From: JAVBQJ01 sp045585875
Lineage (GTDB): Bacteria > Verrucomicrobiota > Lentisphaeria > Victivallales > Victivallaceae
Assembly (NCBI GenBank): GCA_045585875.1
Contig: JAZMZH010000206.1
Coordinates: 1 to 19,572, forward strand
Direction: 5' to 3'
Length of the DNA: 19,572 nucleotides
The position numbers and the translations under genes were made by a program. The notes below the pieces were generated by a model that saw only the letters and a list, made by a program, of their open reading frames with translations, made no database searches and was not told where the DNA came from. Positions 14,873-19,572 of the stretch are shown piece by piece (the first letter of the stretch is position 1; every line of letters begins with the position of its first letter).

Positions 14873-15897
14873 GGGGCATCGCCTCCGGATTCCGAGAGCC
14901 TGATCTTAAGTTTCGGCGGGTAGATTTTTTCGATCCGGCAGCCGGTGCCGTCGGGGGTGCGGCACAGGACATCCACATCATATTCGCCGGGTTCGTCCAG
15001 CATGGAGACATCCACACAGGGCCGCAGCTGGGCCGGAACGATGGCTTCGATCTCCTGCCGGGGACCGCGGAGCTCCAGATCGCTGCGGCCGGCCGATATG
15101 AATTCGATGTTTCTCCCGTAGCCGATCCGGTCGTCCAGCACCAGCACCGGGATGTCGTGAAATTTGCGGGTGACGCTGTTGCGGGCGACTTTGATCCTGG
15201 CCTCCACCTCCCGGGTGGAAACCGACACGTCGCCGGGTACGATCAGAGCGACCCGCTCCTTGTAAAAATCCCCGGTCTCGTTGGGCGGCACCGTAAGGAC
15301 CTCGGTGCGGATTTCGGAAATGCTGCCGACGACGGATTTTGGCCCGGTGATGATCACCCCGGAGGGGGTGAATTCCGCCGATCGGCTGAATTCGCTCGTA
15401 TAGGCCCGGTCGCCGTCGTCGCTCCACGCCGCCGCCACCGGAATCTTTTTTTCCATTTCAGGCTCCAGATGGTCCATGGAGATCACATCGGGCTCGAATT
15501 TTTCCAGCCGGATGTCCGGCGGGAGCTTCAGCCATTCCCTGCGAAGTTTGATATGGCAGGGTTCGCCCTCCACGAACAGGGATGCGTCGAGCGCTCCCCG
15601 GACCGTCAGTTCCGAAGGGGAGAGTTCGGTAAGGGCGGTTTTGCCGCCTTTCAGGAGAACGTCGGTGCGGGGCACGGTCTTGGCGGTGTTGCAGATGCCC
15701 GGGGGCATGGCGATCTCCACGGCGACCGAGAATCTGGCTTCTCCCGAGAAATACTTCTCCTTGACGACTCCGTAAATCAGCAGCGCCAGGATCAGCGCCG
15801 TCAGCCGGCGCCAGATGTCCCGGCGGAACCCGCCGATCAGCAGCAGCCGGCCGGGGCTGCGGCGGAAACGGCCTGCGGCCGCGGACTTATTTTTCAT
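14869..15897 (-). CDS. cdaR: YbbR-domain protein, CdaA regulator
   Basis: A 342-residue protein with a basic N-terminus, one membrane helix (about 31-46) and an extracytoplasmic region of repeated beta-rich YbbR-like domains of 80-90 residues each. Recurring strand patterns include VPRTDVLLKG, TPSGVIITGPKSVVGSI (a classic YbbR-type P..V.V.GP...V..I segment, about 196-212) and LELRGPRQEIEAI. In Firmicutes CdaR binds the adjacent CdaA and tunes its activity; the same partnership is inferred here. The ATG lies inside the last codons of cdaA (11-nt overlap), with GGAGG 8 nt upstream. Sequence conservation in this family is low, so the domain count (three to four) is approximate. Confidence 0.88.
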   Translation of the reverse strand: MKNKSAAAGRFRRSPGRLLLIGGFRRDIWRRLTALILALLIYGVVKEKYFSGEARFSVAVEIAMPPGICNTAKTVPRTDVLLKGGKTALTELSPSELTVRGALDASLFVEGEPCHIKLRREWLKLPPDIRLEKFEPDVISMDHLEPEMEKKIPVAAAWSDDGDRAYTSEFSRSAEFTPSGVIITGPKSVVGSISEIRTEVLTVPPNETGDFYKERVALIVPGDVSVSTREVEARIKVARNSVTRKFHDIPVLVLDDRIGYGRNIEFISAGRSDLELRGPRQEIEAIVPAQLRPCVDVSMLDEPGEYDVDVLCRTPDGTGCRIEKIYPPKLKIRLSESGGDAP

Positions 15898-16726
15898 TTT
15901 TCCCGCCTCCTTTGCCGTTTTTTCCGCCGTTGGCGTAGACGACGGTTTCTTCGGGATTCAGTTCTCCGTTTCGGACCAGCAGATTGCGGAGATGGTTCTG
16001 GAGGCCTTCGCCGTCGAGCCCCCGGAGAAGCACACCGCCCGCGCAGACGCTGACCAGACCCGTCTCCTCCGAAACCACGATCACCACCGCATCGGTCTCT
16101 TCGGTGATCCCCAGCGCCGCCCGGTGTCTGGTGCCCATGGTCCGGGAGAGTTTCTGCCGGGAGAGGGGCAGGATCACCCGGGCGGCGACAATGCGGTCCT
16201 CCCGGATGAGAATGGCCCCGTCATGCAGGGGAGAATTGGGGAAGAAAAGCGATTCCACCACCAGGGCATGGATCTTTATGTCGGTTTTCACCGCGTCGTC
16301 GATCAGCGCCTGCAGCCCTATTTTCCGCTCAAAAACGATCAGTGCGCCGATCTTTTTGCGGGATAACTCCATCACCGCCGCGGTCAGTTCGTCGATGGTC
16401 TCCCGGCGACGGCTTTTGCGCCAGGAGAACAATGTGCCGAGCTGGGCGAAAGCCCGGCGGAGCTCCGGCTGGAAGATCACGATGACCGCCGTGGCCAGCA
16501 ATCCGGTGAATCCTTCCAAGAGCCATGATATGACATCCAGATGCAGCCGGGGCGCTCCCCAGTTCAGCAGCAGCAGCGCCGTCACCAGTCCGGCCAGGAC
16601 CGTCGCGCCTTTGGTGTCCCGCATGTAGTACAGAATCTTGTAGATGATGAACGCCAGCAGCAGGATTTCAACGATCGGCGGCAGCAGCATCGGCATCTGT
16701 TCCCAGAAGTCTGTCCAGTAATTCAT
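15887..16726 (-). CDS. cdaA: Diadenylate cyclase CdaA
   Basis: A 279-residue membrane enzyme that makes cyclic di-AMP from two ATP. Three membrane helices occupy about 13-33, 40-58 and 66-86, followed by the DisA_N catalytic domain. The two diagnostic motifs are intact: DGA at 169-171 (SPLHDGAILI) and RHR at 200-202 (GTRHRAALG). The architecture is CdaA (three helices plus cyclase), not DisA. The glycine- and lysine-rich tail (265-279) is probably disordered. The gene lies 4 nt after the folP stop and overlaps cdaR by 11 nt. In Firmicutes cdaA and cdaR are usually followed by glmM; here the next gene is xseB, and no glmM is in the window. Confidence 0.96.
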   Translation of the reverse strand: MNYWTDFWEQMPMLLPPIVEILLLAFIIYKILYYMRDTKGATVLAGLVTALLLLNWGAPRLHLDVISWLLEGFTGLLATAVIVIFQPELRRAFAQLGTLFSWRKSRRRETIDELTAAVMELSRKKIGALIVFERKIGLQALIDDAVKTDIKIHALVVESLFFPNSPLHDGAILIREDRIVAARVILPLSRQKLSRTMGTRHRAALGITEETDAVVIVVSEETGLVSVCAGGVLLRGLDGEGLQNHLRNLLVRNGELNPEETVVYANGGKNGKGGGKNEK

Positions 16727-16730
16727 GATT

Positions 16731-17510
16731 TCACCGTCTCCGCTCTCCGAAGTTTTTGAAAAAATTCTCCGGATCGTGCGTTCTTATCACGTCGGCTCCG
16801 GCGCGGGCCAGTTCGGCCTCGAGACGTCCGGTGGCCTCGGCCCGCTCCAAAGGCTTCCGCTCCGGCCCCAGAAACCGTTTGCGGGAAACGCCGACGCAGA
16901 TTTTCGCCGGGCTCCCGGAAACGAGTCGGCCGAAATCCCGGACCAGCGCCAGATTGTCCCCGACCTCCTTGCCGAATCCGAATCCGGGATCCACCATGAT
17001 ATTCTCCGCCCGGATCCCCGCTGCCAGCGCCCGTGAACAGAGTTCGCGCCAGCAGGCCAGCACCGCTTCCGCGATGCCGCCGGTCCCGGGAGGGGCGTGG
17101 TGGATGCGGCTGTCGTGACCGATGATGAAAACGGCGTCCCTCTTTGCCGCGACCTGCAATATCTCCGGATCATAACTTCCGCCGGAAACGTCGTTGATCC
17201 AGTTTGCGCCCGCTTCGAGAGCCCGTGCCGCCACCCGGCTCTTGCGGGTGTCGACGCTGATCGTCAGCTCCGGTTGACGGCTCCGGAGGCGCTCCACCAC
17301 GGGGATCACCCGTCTCAGCTCCTCCTCCTCCGGCACCTCGGTGAAGCCGGGACGGGTGGACTCGCCGCCCACGTCCAGGGCGTCGGCGCCGGCCTCCAGC
17401 AGGCGGCCGGCGTGCTCCGCCGGATCGTAGGCCCCGCCGTCGGAAAAGCTGTCCGGAGTGGCGTTGACGATCCCCAGGATCAGGGGTTTTTTACCGGCCG
17501 TCTGCTTCAT
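16731..17510 (-). CDS. folP: Dihydropteroate synthase
   Basis: A 259-residue TIM-barrel enzyme that joins p-aminobenzoate to 6-hydroxymethyl-dihydropterin pyrophosphate in folate synthesis; it is the sulfonamide target. Motifs: NATPDSFSDGG (16-26), DVGGESTRPG (46-55), DTRKS (87-91), NDVSGG (106-111), DPGFGFGK (174-181), SRK (209-211, pterin-binding lysine) and RTHD (243-246). The usual HMxGxP loop after the fifth strand is replaced by GHDSRIHHAPPG (131-142). ATG at 17510 is preferred over the upstream TTG at 17528; it overlaps the gyrA end by 20 nt in another frame. Neither start has a strong ribosome site, consistent with coupling to gyrA translation. folP is followed 4 nt later by cdaA. Confidence 0.94.
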   Translation of the reverse strand: MKQTAGKKPLILGIVNATPDSFSDGGAYDPAEHAGRLLEAGADALDVGGESTRPGFTEVPEEEELRRVIPVVERLRSRQPELTISVDTRKSRVAARALEAGANWINDVSGGSYDPEILQVAAKRDAVFIIGHDSRIHHAPPGTGGIAEAVLACWRELCSRALAAGIRAENIMVDPGFGFGKEVGDNLALVRDFGRLVSGSPAKICVGVSRKRFLGPERKPLERAEATGRLEAELARAGADVIRTHDPENFFKNFGERRR

Positions 17511-19572
17511 GGTCGGATGATTCCACAACGGCGCCGCCGTCCGCTTCGGAAACGGGAGTTTCCGTTTCGGCGGGAGCCGTATCCGCGTCCTCCTGCTCCT
17601 CTCCGGAATCCCCGCCTACATTCACCACACGCACCGCTCCGGTGATGGTGTCTCCGGAGCGCAGATTCATGATCCGGACGCCGTAACTGGCCCGTCCGAC
17701 GGTGCGGATCTCATCCACCGGCAGGCGGACCAGCTGGCCGCGCTCGGTGGTGCAGATCAGTTCGTCTCCCGCGGTCACCTGGACCGCCGCCACCACGGTT
17801 TCGCCCTCCCGGAGCCGGATGCTGGTCACTCCCGTGGCGCCGCGGTGGGTCCGGCGGTAGGTGGCGACCCGGCTGCGCTTGCCCATGCCGCCGGAGGTGA
17901 CGATGAGAATTTCGGGTCCTTCGGCGGAGAGGGATCCGGCTTCATCGCCGTCTTCGGGCTCCTCGCCCACGCTCTCGCGGACGATTTCCATGCCCACCAG
18001 ACAGTCGCCCGGGATCTTGAAGCGCATCCCGGTGACGCCCATGGCGCTGCGTCCCATGGGCCGGACTTCGGAAGCGCACTGGCTGAAGCGGCAGGCCATG
18101 CCGTGGAGGCTGGAGAGCACCACTTCGTCGCCGTCCTCGGTCACCGCGGCGTCGATGAGATCGTCGTCGTCGTCGATGACGAGGGCCCGGATGCCGATTC
18201 TGCGGAGGTTTTTGAAGGCCGAAAGGGCGGTTTTCTTCACGACGCCGTTGCGGGTGGCCATAAACACGAATTTGCCCGGATCGTCGAAATCCGACGGCGA
18301 AACGGTGAGCATGGCCCGGATCTTTTCGCCGTTTTCCACCCGGATCATGTTGCCGATGGCCCGGCCCTTGCCGGTGCGGTTGCCCTCGGGGATCTCGTAA
18401 ACGTTAAGGTTGTACATGAATCCCCGGTCGGTGATGAAGAATATCACGTCATGGCTGTCGGCATTGAAGATATGCTCCACATAATCCTCGCTCTTGGTCT
18501 CCATGCCGATGATGCCGACTCCGCCCCGGTGCTGAGTCCTGTAGGTGTCCGCGGGGACGCGCTTGATGTAGCCGGTGTTGGAAACCGTGATGACGCAGCT
18601 GTGGCGGGGGATCAGGTCGGCGATGTTCAGATCGGAGTCGTCGGCGGTGATTTCGCTCCGGCGGGGAGTGGCGTAGGTGTTTCTGACCTCCGCCAGCTCG
18701 TCCCGGACCACTCCCAGGCGCATGGCGCGGCTGGCCAGGAGACTGTGGAAGTAGTCGATCTGGGTCCGGAGCTCGGCCAGCTCGGTTTCCACGGCTTCGC
18801 GGGCCATGCCGGTGAGCTGATAGAGCCGCATGTCCAGAATGGCGTCGGCCTGTTCCTGGGAGAGGCTGAAGCGCTCCCGCAGGGCGGCGGCCGCCTCGCC
18901 GCGACCCCGGGAATCCCGGATGATGCGGACGGCTTCGTCGATGTTGTCCAGTATGATGATGAATCCTTCGAGGATGTGGGCGCGGGCTTCGGCCTTTTTA
19001 AGATCGTAGACGGTGCGCCGGGTCACCACCTCCAGCCGGTGATCGATGTAGGCCTCCAGCACGCCCCGGAGGTTCATGACCCGGGGGCGGTTCCGGTCCA
19101 CCACCAGCATGATGCAGCCGTAGGAGGTCTCCATCTGGGTGTGGGTGTAGAGCTGATTGAGGACGACGTTGGCCATGGCGCCGCGCTTCACTTCGATGAC
19201 GATGCGCACGCCGGTGCCGCCGACGCGCATGCTGGATTCGTCCCGGAGTCCGGAGATGCCGGTGATGCGCTTCTCATTGACCAGATCGGCGATTTTCTTC
19301 ACCATCTGTTCTTTGTTGACCATGTAGGGGATTTCGGTGACGATGATGCGCTCGCGGCCGTCGTGCTCCTCGATTTCGGCTTTGGCCCGGACCTTTATGG
19401 AACCGCGTCCGGTCTGGTAAAACTGGCGGATGCCGGCGAGGCCGCGGACGATGCCGGCGGTGGGGAAGTCCGGCCCGGGGAGCTTCTCCATCAATTCGTC
19501 CAGCTCGGCATTGGGATTGTCCAGGAGCACCAGGGCGGCGTCGATGACTTCTCCGAGGTTGTGGGGCGGGAT
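17491..19572 (-). CDS. gyrA: DNA gyrase subunit A (5' end beyond window)
   Basis: This open frame runs off the right edge and gives 693 residues. It begins at IPPHNLGEVIDAALVLLDN, which corresponds to about residue 200 of full-length GyrA, so roughly 200 N-terminal residues, including the catalytic tyrosine, are outside the window. Visible parts are the breakage-reunion core, the long coiled-coil (HRLEVVTRRTVYDLKKAEAR), the coiled-coil gate motif YQLTG, and a full six-bladed C-terminal DNA-wrapping domain. The GyrA box, normally Q[RK]RGG[RK]G, reads QHRGGVG (18514-18534). The C-terminal tail (EEQEDADTAPAETETP and onward) is acidic, like the regulatory tail of E. coli GyrA. The complete wrapping domain favours GyrA over ParC. 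The 3' end overlaps the folP start. Confidence 0.94.
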   Translation of the reverse strand: MPPHNLGEVIDAALVLLDNPNAELDELMEKLPGPDFPTAGIVRGLAGIRQFYQTGRGSIKVRAKAEIEEHDGRERIIVTEIPYMVNKEQMVKKIADLVNEKRITGISGLRDESSMRVGGTGVRIVIEVKRGAMANVVLNQLYTHTQMETSYGCIMLVVDRNRPRVMNLRGVLEAYIDHRLEVVTRRTVYDLKKAEARAHILEGFIIILDNIDEAVRIIRDSRGRGEAAAALRERFSLSQEQADAILDMRLYQLTGMAREAVETELAELRTQIDYFHSLLASRAMRLGVVRDELAEVRNTYATPRRSEITADDSDLNIADLIPRHSCVITVSNTGYIKRVPADTYRTQHRGGVGIIGMETKSEDYVEHIFNADSHDVIFFITDRGFMYNLNVYEIPEGNRTGKGRAIGNMIRVENGEKIRAMLTVSPSDFDDPGKFVFMATRNGVVKKTALSAFKNLRRIGIRALVIDDDDDLIDAAVTEDGDEVVLSSLHGMACRFSQCASEVRPMGRSAMGVTGMRFKIPGDCLVGMEIVRESVGEEPEDGDEAGSLSAEGPEILIVTSGGMGKRSRVATYRRTHRGATGVTSIRLREGETVVAAVQVTAGDELICTTERGQLVRLPVDEIRTVGRASYGVRIMNLRSGDTITGAVRVVNVGGDSGEEQEDADTAPAETETPVSEADGGAVVESSDHEADGR

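Noticed and set aside
13561..16053. An 830-codon plus-strand open frame opposite apgM-like, xseB and cdaR
   Set aside because: It is antisense to three genes whose motifs and junctions are clear. The composition is typical of a GC-rich shadow frame.
17511..17528. A longer FolP starting at TTG 17528
   Set aside because: It would add six residues (MWNHPT) not seen in the family, would use a rare start and lacks a ribosome site. The ATG at 17510 is simpler.
1..19572. Mobile element, CRISPR array, phage or defence genes
   Set aside because: I looked for transposase motifs, integrase signatures, spaced direct repeats and tRNA-like folds and saw none. Gene content is chromosomal core throughout.

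Overview
The window is about 19.6 kb of GC-rich, tightly packed bacterial chromosome with almost no intergenic space. It holds 18 protein genes; the only non-coding stretch over 100 bp is the recA leader (1-214). The organism looks like a Gram-negative (diderm) bacterium, because it has an ExbB/ExbD motor and probable lipoproteins. GC-rich codon use, an archaeal-type IMP cyclohydrolase, an archaeal-type phosphoglycerate mutase relative, a DUF1846 protein and a didermal c-di-AMP module together suggest the Planctomycetes-Verrucomicrobia-Lentisphaerae group, perhaps a Victivallis-like Lentisphaerota. That placement is an inference from gene content, not a phylogenetic result.

Left half, plus strand (215-8686): a heptamer repeat and a strong hairpin terminator end the upstream unit. 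A promoter with an extended -10 and a near-consensus Gram-positive-type LexA box precede recA. Then follow, with gaps of 34 bp or less or with overlaps: a large exported repeat protein (TPR-like), an ExbB/TolQ channel protein, an ExbD/TolR protein, an unrecognised single-pass membrane protein, an 81-aa membrane zinc-ribbon protein, a PurO-type IMP cyclohydrolase and a UvrD/Rep/PcrA-family helicase. No terminator is visible between these genes, so they may form one long transcription unit bracketed by two DNA-repair genes, with a proton-driven envelope machine inside it.

Right half, minus strand (read from 19572 down to 8670): gyrA (5' end outside the window), folP, cdaA (diadenylate cyclase), cdaR (YbbR protein), xseB (exonuclease VII small subunit), an ApgM-like phosphomutase or putative homoserine kinase, a GT-C-type membrane glycosyltransferase, a small putative lipoprotein, a DUF1846/UPF0371 protein and an LplT/Aas-like MFS transporter. 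Most junctions here are ATGA-type overlaps or gaps of a few bases, which implies translational coupling. The two convoys meet tail to tail with a 17-bp coding overlap at 8670-8686.

Most genes are recognisable housekeeping genes. The least explained parts are the recA-linked Exb-like cluster, with its two proteins of unknown function and no visible TonB/TolA, and the DUF1846-transporter pair. No tRNA, rRNA, CRISPR array, insertion sequence or prophage gene was seen.
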